From: Leisingera sp. ANG-Vp | GTDB taxonomy: Bacteria; Pseudomonadota; Alphaproteobacteria; Rhodobacterales; Rhodobacteraceae | Direction of reading: 5' to 3' | DNA: 41,773 bases | NCBI RefSeq assembly: GCF_000813725.1 | Contig: NZ_JWLD01000011.1 | Location: 1 to 41,773, forward strand | In this document: positions 24,697-31,433 of the stretch, piece by piece | Layout: each line of letters begins with the position of its first letter | How positions within the stretch are numbered: the stretch's first letter is position 1 | Made by a program: the position numbers and the translations under genes | Notes under the pieces: model-generated | The model's database searches: none | Told to the model about the DNA's origin: nothing | What the model saw: the letters and a program-made list of their open reading frames with translations, nothing else

Positions 24697-26124
24697 TCAG
24701 CCCGCAAACGTATAGGCGGTCTTGACCGAGGTGTAGAACTCCACCGCATAACGCCCTTGCTCACGCGAGCCCGCCGAGGAACCTTTGCGGCCGCCGAAGG
24801 GCACGTGATAGTCCACCCCCGCGGTGGGCAGGTTGACCATCACCATGCCCGCCTCGGACCGCCGCTTGAATTCACGCGCGTGGCGCAGCGAGGTGGTGCA
24901 GATCCCGGAGCTGAGACCGAATTCCGTATCATTGGCCAGCGCCACCGCATGATCGAAGTCCTGCGCCTTGATCACGCTGGCACAGGGGCCGAAAATTTCC
25001 TCCCGGCTCACCCGCATACCGTTGGAGGCATTGAGGAACAGCGCCGGAGCCTGAAAGTACCCCGGCCGGTCAAGGCGTTCGCCGCCGAGCACTTCGGCAC
25101 CTTCCTGCCGGGCCAGTTCCACATAGCCCAAGTTGCCGCGAAGCTGGCTGTCCGAGGCCACGGGCCCGATCTGCGTTTCCGCCTCCAGCGGGTCGCCCAG
25201 CACCAGTTCTCCCATCGCTTGCTGCATCCGGTCCGCGAAAGTATCGTAAATACCCTCCTCGACAATCAGCCGCGAGGACGCGGTGCAGCGCTGGCCGGTC
25301 GAGAAGAAGGCGCCGTTGATGCAAGCGGGCACCGCCACGTCCAGATCGGCATCCGCCATCACCACCATCGGGTTCTTGCCGCCCATCTCCATCTGCAGCT
25401 TCTTGCGGGTGCGGGCGCAGCCTTCGGCGATGCGCCGGCCAACGCTTTCCGAGCCGGTAAAGGAGATCGCCGCCACATCCGGGTGCCCGACCAGCGCGGA
25501 GCCGATCACCGAGCCTGGCCCCATCACCAGATTGAACACGCCGGGCGGGCAGCCGGCCTCCTGCAGGATTTCCGCCAAGCGATGCGCCGAGGCCGGGGTC
25601 AGATCGGCGGGCTTCATCACCACCGTGTTGCCAAAGGCCAGCGCCGGTGCGGCTTTCCAGGCCGGGATGGCGATCGGGAAGTTCCAAGGCGTGATCAGCC
25701 CGACCACACCCAGCGGCTCGCGCAGCACTTCCACATCCACCCCAGGCCGGATCGAACTGATGGAATCGCCCGTCAGCCGCAGCGCCTCGCCAGCAAAGAA
25801 CTTGAACAGCTGCCCTGCCCGCACAGCCTCCCCCGTGGCCTCGGCCAGCGTTTTGCCCTCTTCCCGTGCCAGCAGGCGGCCAAGCTCCGCGCTGCGCGCC
25901 AAAATGAGGCTGCCTGCCCGGTCCAGAACATCCGCCCGGATTTGCGGAGACACAGCAGCCCAAGATGGAAAAGCCTCTGCAGCGGCTACAACCGCCTGAT
26001 CCACGGCCTCAGCATCGCCCCGGGCGAACTGCCCGATCACATCATCCGGGTCAGCCGGGTTAAAGTTGTCCGAATACTCCCCGGAGCTGATCCATTGCCC
26101 CGCAATCAGGTTCTGCTTTGCCAT
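24697..26124 (-). CDS. Aldehyde dehydrogenase, 2-oxoglutarate-semialdehyde dehydrogenase-like
   Basis: This 475-aa NAD(P)-dependent aldehyde dehydrogenase has catalytic Cys280 in STGQRCTAS and general-base Glu246 in LQMEMGGKNP, the normal 34-residue spacing. PWNFPIAIPAWK is near 145. The C-terminal stretch KGSSAGSREQGRYAVEFY followed by TSVKTAYT is characteristic of 2,5-dioxopentanoate (alpha-ketoglutarate semialdehyde) dehydrogenases, which complete hydroxyproline, aldarate and pentose pathways. ATG 26124 is preceded by GAGGG; the upstream extension to 26277 crosses a terminator and is rejected. It heads the transcript carrying the FAD enzyme and importer. Succinate-semialdehyde or another short semialdehyde remains possible. 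Confidence 0.9.
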   Translation of the reverse strand: MAKQNLIAGQWISSGEYSDNFNPADPDDVIGQFARGDAEAVDQAVVAAAEAFPSWAAVSPQIRADVLDRAGSLILARSAELGRLLAREEGKTLAEATGEAVRAGQLFKFFAGEALRLTGDSISSIRPGVDVEVLREPLGVVGLITPWNFPIAIPAWKAAPALAFGNTVVMKPADLTPASAHRLAEILQEAGCPPGVFNLVMGPGSVIGSALVGHPDVAAISFTGSESVGRRIAEGCARTRKKLQMEMGGKNPMVVMADADLDVAVPACINGAFFSTGQRCTASSRLIVEEGIYDTFADRMQQAMGELVLGDPLEAETQIGPVASDSQLRGNLGYVELARQEGAEVLGGERLDRPGYFQAPALFLNASNGMRVSREEIFGPCASVIKAQDFDHAVALANDTEFGLSSGICTTSLRHAREFKRRSEAGMVMVNLPTAGVDYHVPFGGRKGSSAGSREQGRYAVEFYTSVKTAYTFAG

Positions 26125-26180
26125 GCTGCCCTCACTGATCTGTCTGCGGTGAGTATGGGCAACAGCAGATGGCGGGGCCT

Positions 26181-26214
26181 GCAAGAATTTCTGCGGAATG
26201 CCAACAAATGCTTG
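26181..26214. promoter_or_regulatory. Interrupted palindrome upstream of the semialdehyde dehydrogenase gene
   Basis: GCAAGAATTTCTGC (26181-26194) and CCAACAAATGCTTG (26201-26214) are separated by 6 bases, about 57 bases before the ATG at 26124. The first half is close to the reverse complement of the left arm at 17894-17907. The second shares CCAA-N-AAAT-N-CT with the right arm at 17913-17926. The pair looks like a shared operator, perhaps for one of the two LysR regulators of the island. Confidence 0.45.
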
Positions 26215-26248
26215 ATCCGACAGAAACCCGGCGCGGCGGAATGAACAA

Positions 26249-26273
26249 GGGCGCGGCCGTGCGGACCGCGCCC
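26249..26273 (-). terminator. Stem-loop terminator after the class V aminotransferase gene
   Basis: GGGCGCGG (26249-26256) pairs with CCGCGCCC (26266-26273) around a 9-base loop. On the minus strand it is followed by TTGTTC, a weak U-rich tail. It lies 28 bases after the class V aminotransferase stop and separates the 26.3-32.8 kb gene set from the 7.5-26.1 kb set. Confidence 0.65.
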
Positions 26274-26301
26274 TCATCCTGAATGCTGTCCCGGGGCCGG
26301 G

Positions 26302-27561
26302 TTAGCCGTCCTGTCCCAGCTCTTTCACCGCTGCCAGCATCTTGGCGATTTCGGCCTCGGTGTTGTAGTGGCAGAAGGATATCCGGATGCAGTCCGGCAG
26401 CCCCAGCGGGTCCAGCACATTGCCGGAATAATGGTCCGCCTTGCGGGTGTGGGTGCGGATGCCTTGGGCGTTGAGGATCTCGACCACCTCTTCCGAGGCG
26501 ATGCCGTCCACCACAATCGACACCAGCCCTTCGCGCGCCGGATTGTCTGCTCCGGCCAGAATGGTGACATGCGCCATGTCCCGCAGGCCCGGCAGGTTGC
26601 CGGTGCCGTTGATGGCGGCATTGGTCAGATGGGTCTCATAGGCGTGGATGGCGCGGCCTGCGGCTTCGATCCTGCCGCGGCGGGTGGTCTCGGAAGACAC
26701 CTCGCCGCCGAGCCATTCGAAATACTCCACCACATCCGACAGGGTGGCATAAGAGCCGGTGTCGCGGGTGCCGAACTCCCAGCCGGTGGCCGGGGCGCCG
26801 ATCAGCATGTCGTGGGGCAAGGCGCTGAGGCGGTCCGAGATCCAGGCTATGCCGTAGCCATGGCGCGAAAACACCTTGTAGGGTGAGACTGCATAGCCGT
26901 CGATATCATAGGCAGCCATGTCCAGCTGGCCGTGGGCGGCGTGCTGGATGCCGTCAACGATGATCAGGCAGTCCGGCGCCACCGCGCGGATGGCCTTGGA
27001 GATCGCCTCCACATCCATACCCATGCCTGTGACTGGCGAGGCGTGCAGGATAGTGGCCACCGCCACATCCGGGGTCATCAGCGCGGTGTAGTCTTCTGCC
27101 GTGACCAGACCGGTTTCGTTGTTATGGGCAACGTTCACATACTCCAGCCCGGCGATCTCCGCCCAGCGGCGGGCGGCGCTGCGGGTGGCCGGGTGCTCGA
27201 TCGAAGAGCCGATCACCTTGGCGCCCTTGGGAGCGTTCACACAGGCGGTGCGGATCATCCGGAACAGCAGCTCCGTGCCGCTTTCGCCGGCAAAAAACTG
27301 GCCGGACTGGGCGTTCATGAACTCGGCCAGGTCTGCCTTGGCCTTGTTGATTGTGGTCTGGGTAGCTTGGCCCGCCGGATTGATGCGGCCCGGGTTGTCG
27401 GGGATGGCGGCGTAGAAGGCCGAAGTCTCCACCACAGATTTCAGCGTCAGCGCACCGCCTGCGTTTTCAAAGAAGATGCGCTCGCCCTGGAACGGGCAGC
27501 TGTCCACATGGGCAAAGCGGGTGCGGATGGCATTGATGAGGGCGGGATTGTCCTGGATCAT
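26302..27561 (-). CDS. Class V aminotransferase-fold PLP enzyme (cysteine-desulfurase-like)
   Basis: This 419-aa fold-type I PLP enzyme of the class V group (NifS/SufS/kynureninase-like) has a probable PLP lysine in AVSPYKVFSRHGYG (~227). The cofactor Asp is in IIVDGIQHAAHGQ (~200) and SSIEHPATRS near 118. The C-terminal domain ends with the CIRISFCHYNTEAEI segment typical of this group. It lacks an obvious flexible Cys-containing desulfurase loop, so sulphur mobilisation is unlikely; a transaminase, lyase or epimerase-type role is more likely. It is the last gene of the upper sub-operon, 22 bp after the D-glutamate-cyclase-like gene and followed by a terminator. The AGGA site is about 10 bases before the ATG. 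Confidence 0.88.
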   Translation of the reverse strand: MIQDNPALINAIRTRFAHVDSCPFQGERIFFENAGGALTLKSVVETSAFYAAIPDNPGRINPAGQATQTTINKAKADLAEFMNAQSGQFFAGESGTELLFRMIRTACVNAPKGAKVIGSSIEHPATRSAARRWAEIAGLEYVNVAHNNETGLVTAEDYTALMTPDVAVATILHASPVTGMGMDVEAISKAIRAVAPDCLIIVDGIQHAAHGQLDMAAYDIDGYAVSPYKVFSRHGYGIAWISDRLSALPHDMLIGAPATGWEFGTRDTGSYATLSDVVEYFEWLGGEVSSETTRRGRIEAAGRAIHAYETHLTNAAINGTGNLPGLRDMAHVTILAGADNPAREGLVSIVVDGIASEEVVEILNAQGIRTHTRKADHYSGNVLDPLGLPDCIRISFCHYNTEAEIAKMLAAVKELGQDG

Positions 27562-27583
27562 GTCATTGAAATCCTGTCAGAAG

Positions 27584-28597
27584 TCAGAGCGCGCGGCTCA
27601 CGATAGTACGGCACAGTTCAGCCACCGCAAGATGGCTTTGCCGGGGGAAGCCATCGACGCTGTCGTCGACGATCCCGTGGGTGGAATTGATGAGGCCATT
27701 GGCCACCATAGTGTCTAGAAGCAGCGCCTCGCGTTCGGGGGTGTGCAGCAGCTTGGCGTTGTCCGCGCGGGCAGCCATGGCCGCAGCAATCGCGGTGCAG
27801 CCCCAATTGGAACAGGCGGCCGTGACCAGCACGTCGCAGGAGGTAACCGCGCCGATACCGCCTCCGCAGCCGCATTGGCAAGTATCGCCGTAAGGCACAT
27901 ACGCCTTCACGTGATCCGCCACCTTGCCCATGCCGATCTCATTGCCGCCGTCGCCGACCGCGACCACGGGAATACCGCGGGCCAAAGCCTCGTCGAACAG
28001 AAAGTCCACCCGCGCCCGGCCCATGCCGTAGTCGATGCCCTTCATCGAGTGGTAGACGCCGTGCTCATTGCGCCCGACCCGCTCGGTTGAGAACAAGAGG
28101 TCGGGTGTCAGCGCGTCCAGCATCTGCACGGCCTGCGCCCGGCCGGCTTCGTCTTCGGTGGCATAGGGCAGCATCACGATGGTGGCGAGGCTCTTGTCGG
28201 CGCGCGCAATGGCTGCCTGCTCCAGCGTGACCGGGAAAAGCCCCGCCGCCTGGCAGGTGCTGCGGATCGCGGGCAAGAGCGTCTCCTCGCAGAGCATCAC
28301 GCAGGTCGCGTTGCGCGCCAGCACCAGCGCCCGGGCAACCGCCGCGGCGCCGGAGGGGCCGTCGTTCTCGCCCAGATCAGGTGTGATCCAGGCGCGCGAC
28401 ACCGAGCCGGTGGTCAGAATGACGGTACCGCCTTCGGGCACCGCCATCAGCGCATCCGCCGCGGCGCCCACCAGCGCGCCGCCCTGCAGTTCGCGGGCGG
28501 CCTCGTACAGATGCTCGACACCGCGCTCGCCCATGTCGATATTCACCAGCTGGTCCAGACGGTTGTCGAGCCGGGTGATCAGGTCCTTGTCCGCCAT
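27584..28597 (-). CDS. D-glutamate-cyclase-like protein (DUF4392)
   Basis: This 337-aa protein matches the C-terminal domain family of mammalian D-glutamate cyclase (DGLUCY), formerly DUF4392. The hallmark is VAVGDGGNEIGMGKV (~211-223), preceded by FSTERVGRNEHGVYHSMKG (~170) and followed by a Cys-rich YGDTCQCGCGGGIGAV (~240) and TAACSNWGC. Known family members interconvert D-glutamate and 5-oxo-D-proline. In this island the same compound class is a possible substrate of HyuAB, which makes the pairing notable. It lies between two PLP enzymes. No signal peptide, so cytoplasmic. The family is recognised from the motif; the actual reaction here is inference, and another cyclic lactam is possible. 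Confidence 0.85.
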   Translation of the reverse strand: MADKDLITRLDNRLDQLVNIDMGERGVEHLYEAARELQGGALVGAAADALMAVPEGGTVILTTGSVSRAWITPDLGENDGPSGAAAVARALVLARNATCVMLCEETLLPAIRSTCQAAGLFPVTLEQAAIARADKSLATIVMLPYATEDEAGRAQAVQMLDALTPDLLFSTERVGRNEHGVYHSMKGIDYGMGRARVDFLFDEALARGIPVVAVGDGGNEIGMGKVADHVKAYVPYGDTCQCGCGGGIGAVTSCDVLVTAACSNWGCTAIAAAMAARADNAKLLHTPEREALLLDTMVANGLINSTHGIVDDSVDGFPRQSHLAVAELCRTIVSRAL

Positions 28598-28629
28598 TCA
28601 CGTATTTCCATATTGGTTGGCGCGGCGCA

Positions 28630-28648
28630 GCCCGGCTTGCAGCCGGGC
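28630..28648. repeat. 19-nt hairpin GCCCGGCT-TGC-AGCCGGGC
   Basis: A perfect 8-bp stem with a 3-base loop in the 75-bp gap between the SelA-like and D-glutamate-cyclase-like genes. The same size and core (GCCCGGC-N5-GCCGGGC) recur at 36403-36421, also in a gap between co-directional genes. There is no T-run, so it is not a classical terminator; it may set relative expression or be a small dispersed repeat. Confidence 0.55.
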
Positions 28649-28672
28649 GGTGCGTATCATTGAAAAGATCAT

Positions 28673-29935
28673 TTACCCCTCCCCGAACAGCAGGTTTGTG
28701 AACCACGCCGCATCGTCCAGATGCGCCGCCGTCTCTTTCATTGCTGTAACCAAGCAGCCTGCCACCTCAGCAGCGCCGCCTGCCCGCGCAACCGCACCGG
28801 AGGTCGGCTTCAGACGGATCGAGACCCGGCCTCCGGGCTGGCCATGCGTGTTCACGGTGACAATGCCCTTGTCCCGCAGCATCAGCATGCCAATGGCCGC
28901 GGTGACCTCAGCTGGAACCCTGGCAGTTTCAGCTTTGCCCGCCATTTCCAGCACAGTCTCCATCGCGTCCTGCTCGTCAATCTTCGGCCCCAGCGCCGAT
29001 CGGCTCACGCACTGCGTGCCAAGTGCTTCCTCCAGCGCGGCGGCCAGATCCTGGCCGTCCTGCGCCTCTTGGATCAGCAGATCCGGGGTGAAGCCCTGCA
29101 GGCTGCGCATCGCACCAACTGCGACCGGCGCACGCGCCTCCATGCCCAGTTCGCTGGCCTTGGCCTGCACCGGCACCAGCGCGGCGGGATCACCGCACAG
29201 CACACCGGCCCGCGGGCCCGACAGCCCCGCCTTGTCGGCATTAGTGACGACCAGGTCGGCCCCGAACGACAGCGATGTGCCGCCGCCATGCAAGACGGGG
29301 CGGAACCGCGCACCATAGGCGTCATCCATAAAGACAACGCAGCCCGCTGCCTTGCCCGAGGCTGCCGCGGCGCGGATCAGCTCGTCAGACAGCATTGCCA
29401 GTTCCGAGGTCACCGGCGTGATCACCAGCAGCGCCGGCGTATCTGACGCCAGCGCTGTTTCAACGCCGTCAAGATCATGGACTTCCTTCACCGGCACATT
29501 GGCCAGCTTGGCGCCGCGCATCACTGAAGCATGGCTGCGGTCGCCCGCCGGCACCAGTGACAGCACAGGCTTGCCGCCCGCATGGGCCAGAACGGTGGCC
29601 ACGATACCCGCGCTGGTGCGGTTGACCACCGCTGCCGCCTCACCTCCCTGACCGCCCAGATGGGTTATGGCCGCCTGGCGCAGCTCCTCGCCAAACAGAC
29701 CCGGACCAACCCACTCTTCGCATAAGACGCTCAGGTCTTCGGGCGAGGCCGGATAAAAGCGCAGATTGCCTGTGCAGATAGCAATCTTTTCAATCCCTTG
29801 CCGCGCCACGAATTCCGCTGCCACCCGGCCGGCACGGGCCAAGCGGCGCACTTCATCCGCCGACCCCTGCAGCAAGACCCCCCGGGCGTAGCCAACACCC
29901 GGGTCAATCATGTTGCCAAAACGGTCCGTGCTCAT
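28673..29935 (-). CDS. SelA/DgaE-like PLP-dependent enzyme
   Basis: This 420-aa fold-type I PLP enzyme resembles the selenocysteine synthase-like group (SelA, D-glucosaminate-6-phosphate ammonia-lyase DgaE). The probable PLP lysine is in GADLVVTNADKAGLSGPRAG (~230), corresponding to the SGDK-LLGGPQAG motif of SelA. An upstream FMDDAYGAR (~205) supplies the cofactor Asp. The start at ATG 29935 (MSTDRFGNMI) overlaps the aldehyde dehydrogenase stop as ATGA; the longer frame to 29965 adds an unlikely His-rich leader. No selenium genes are nearby, so a true SelA role is unlikely; beta-elimination, ammonia-lyase or racemisation chemistry on an amino acid is more likely. Confidence 0.82.
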   Translation of the reverse strand: MSTDRFGNMIDPGVGYARGVLLQGSADEVRRLARAGRVAAEFVARQGIEKIAICTGNLRFYPASPEDLSVLCEEWVGPGLFGEELRQAAITHLGGQGGEAAAVVNRTSAGIVATVLAHAGGKPVLSLVPAGDRSHASVMRGAKLANVPVKEVHDLDGVETALASDTPALLVITPVTSELAMLSDELIRAAAASGKAAGCVVFMDDAYGARFRPVLHGGGTSLSFGADLVVTNADKAGLSGPRAGVLCGDPAALVPVQAKASELGMEARAPVAVGAMRSLQGFTPDLLIQEAQDGQDLAAALEEALGTQCVSRSALGPKIDEQDAMETVLEMAGKAETARVPAEVTAAIGMLMLRDKGIVTVNTHGQPGGRVSIRLKPTSGAVARAGGAAEVAGCLVTAMKETAAHLDDAAWFTNLLFGEG

Positions 29936-31422
29936 GCACCTGCCTCTATATTTATGGTGATGCATTTGCGGTAGGTATAGGCTTCCAGCGCGCCCTCGAT
30001 CGAGTATTCGCTGCCCATGCCCGATTGCTTGGTACCGCCATAAGACATGCCCGGGATCTGGCCACCGCCCTGGTTCACCTGGATCCAGCCCGCGTCAATG
30101 GCGCGGGTCAGGCGGGTAATGCGGCTGACGTCATGGGTGAACAGGAAGGCAGCCAGCCCGTAATGGGTGTCATTGGCCATCTCGATGACTTCGGCTTCCG
30201 TTTCAAACGGAATTGCGACCATGACAGGGCCGAACACCTCTTCACGGGCAATCCGCCAGCTGTTGCCGACGCCGGTTATGATGGTCGGGTTCGGACAGAA
30301 GCCTGCCGGATCCTCCGCCGGGGTTTCGCCGATCAGGAACTCGGCCCCCTGCGCCTCGGCTTCCGCCACAAAGCCGCGGATTTCGCCGTAGCGCTCTGCG
30401 TTCACAACCGCGCCCATATCCACATCCGGGTCCAGCGCATCGCCCACTTTCAGGGCCGCAGATTTCTCCGCGACCTTGGGCATCAGCACGTCCCAGATGT
30501 CCTTGTGCACAAACAGGCGGGAGCCGGCGGTGCAGCTCTGCCCCTGGCGGGCAAAGCGCATGGCATTGGCCACCTGCTGGGCGGTGGCGTCCAGACGGCC
30601 GTTGTCGATGGCATCCGGGAAGACGATGGTGGGCGATTTGCCGCCCAGCTCCAGCGTCAGCTTGGCAATGCGGTCAGCGGTGGCCTTGCCAATCAATTTG
30701 CCCACTTCCGACGAACCGGTGAAAGACACCTTGTCGATGCCGGGATGGCTGGCCAGCGCCGCGCCGGCTTCCTCACCCAGCCCCGTTACCACGTTGAACA
30801 CGCCCGGAGGGAACAGCCCATCCGCCAGCTCAGCCAGCTTCAGGATCGCCAGCGGCGCGTCTTCGGCCGGTTTGAGGACCAGGCAGTTGCCGGTGGCCAG
30901 CGCCATTGAGATCTTGACGCAGCCCAGCTGCAGCGGCGAGTTCCAAGGAATGATAGATCCCACCACACCGTGAGGTTCCCGGGTGGAATAGCTGAGCAAC
31001 CCGGGTCCCAGGGGCAAGGTCTCGCCCTTCTGCTCCACCGCCACGCCGCCATAGTATTTCAGCACACCCGCCGCGCCCATCGCCTCGCCGCGCGACTGTG
31101 TCTTGATCGCGTTGCCGCTCTCAGCCGCCAGCACCCGCGCCACTTCCTCGGCGTTCTCCTCCAGCCGGCGCCCGAGTTCCGCAAGCAGCTTGCCCCGCTC
31201 GGCAGCCGCAAGAGAGCGCCACGCCGGCAGGGCGGCACGGGCGGCCCGCGCGGCCAAATCGACCTCGCGTGCCGTGCCGCGTCCAACCTCGCATATTGCC
31301 GCGCGGCGGGAAGGGTTCTCGATCACCAGCGTCCGGCCGTCCTCCGGCCAGTGCCAGGCGCCGTTGATATAGCTACCTGCAAGGCCCGCTTGGGGCAGCT
31401 TCGGTTCCAGCAATTCCGCCAT
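29932..31422 (-). CDS. NAD(P)-dependent aldehyde dehydrogenase
   Basis: This 496-aa aldehyde dehydrogenase has catalytic Cys297 in ARQGQSCTAGS, general base Glu263 in LTLELGGKSP, and PWNSPLQLGCVK near 158. KQSGMGSEYSIEGALEAYT sits near the C-terminus. The overall pattern resembles betaine-aldehyde or amino-aldehyde dehydrogenases. A strong GGAGGG site lies about 4 bases before the ATG. It follows the class III aminotransferase by 11 bp, a standard pair in which the transaminase makes a semialdehyde and this enzyme oxidises it to the acid. Substrate chain length is not predictable. Confidence 0.93.
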   Translation of the reverse strand: MAELLEPKLPQAGLAGSYINGAWHWPEDGRTLVIENPSRRAAICEVGRGTAREVDLAARAARAALPAWRSLAAAERGKLLAELGRRLEENAEEVARVLAAESGNAIKTQSRGEAMGAAGVLKYYGGVAVEQKGETLPLGPGLLSYSTREPHGVVGSIIPWNSPLQLGCVKISMALATGNCLVLKPAEDAPLAILKLAELADGLFPPGVFNVVTGLGEEAGAALASHPGIDKVSFTGSSEVGKLIGKATADRIAKLTLELGGKSPTIVFPDAIDNGRLDATAQQVANAMRFARQGQSCTAGSRLFVHKDIWDVLMPKVAEKSAALKVGDALDPDVDMGAVVNAERYGEIRGFVAEAEAQGAEFLIGETPAEDPAGFCPNPTIITGVGNSWRIAREEVFGPVMVAIPFETEAEVIEMANDTHYGLAAFLFTHDVSRITRLTRAIDAGWIQVNQGGGQIPGMSYGGTKQSGMGSEYSIEGALEAYTYRKCITINIEAGA

Positions 31423-31433
31423 CTATCCCTCCC

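Noticed and set aside
23911-26244. 777-aa plus-strand open frame
   Set aside because: It runs opposite two well-supported genes (FAD oxidoreductase and aldehyde dehydrogenase) and crosses their junction and the promoter gap; rich in Arg, His and Gln without motifs.
28673-29935. True selenocysteine synthase (selA)
   Set aside because: The PLP motif is SelA-like, but selB, selD and tRNA-Sec are absent nearby and the context is catabolic; kept as SelA/DgaE-like only.
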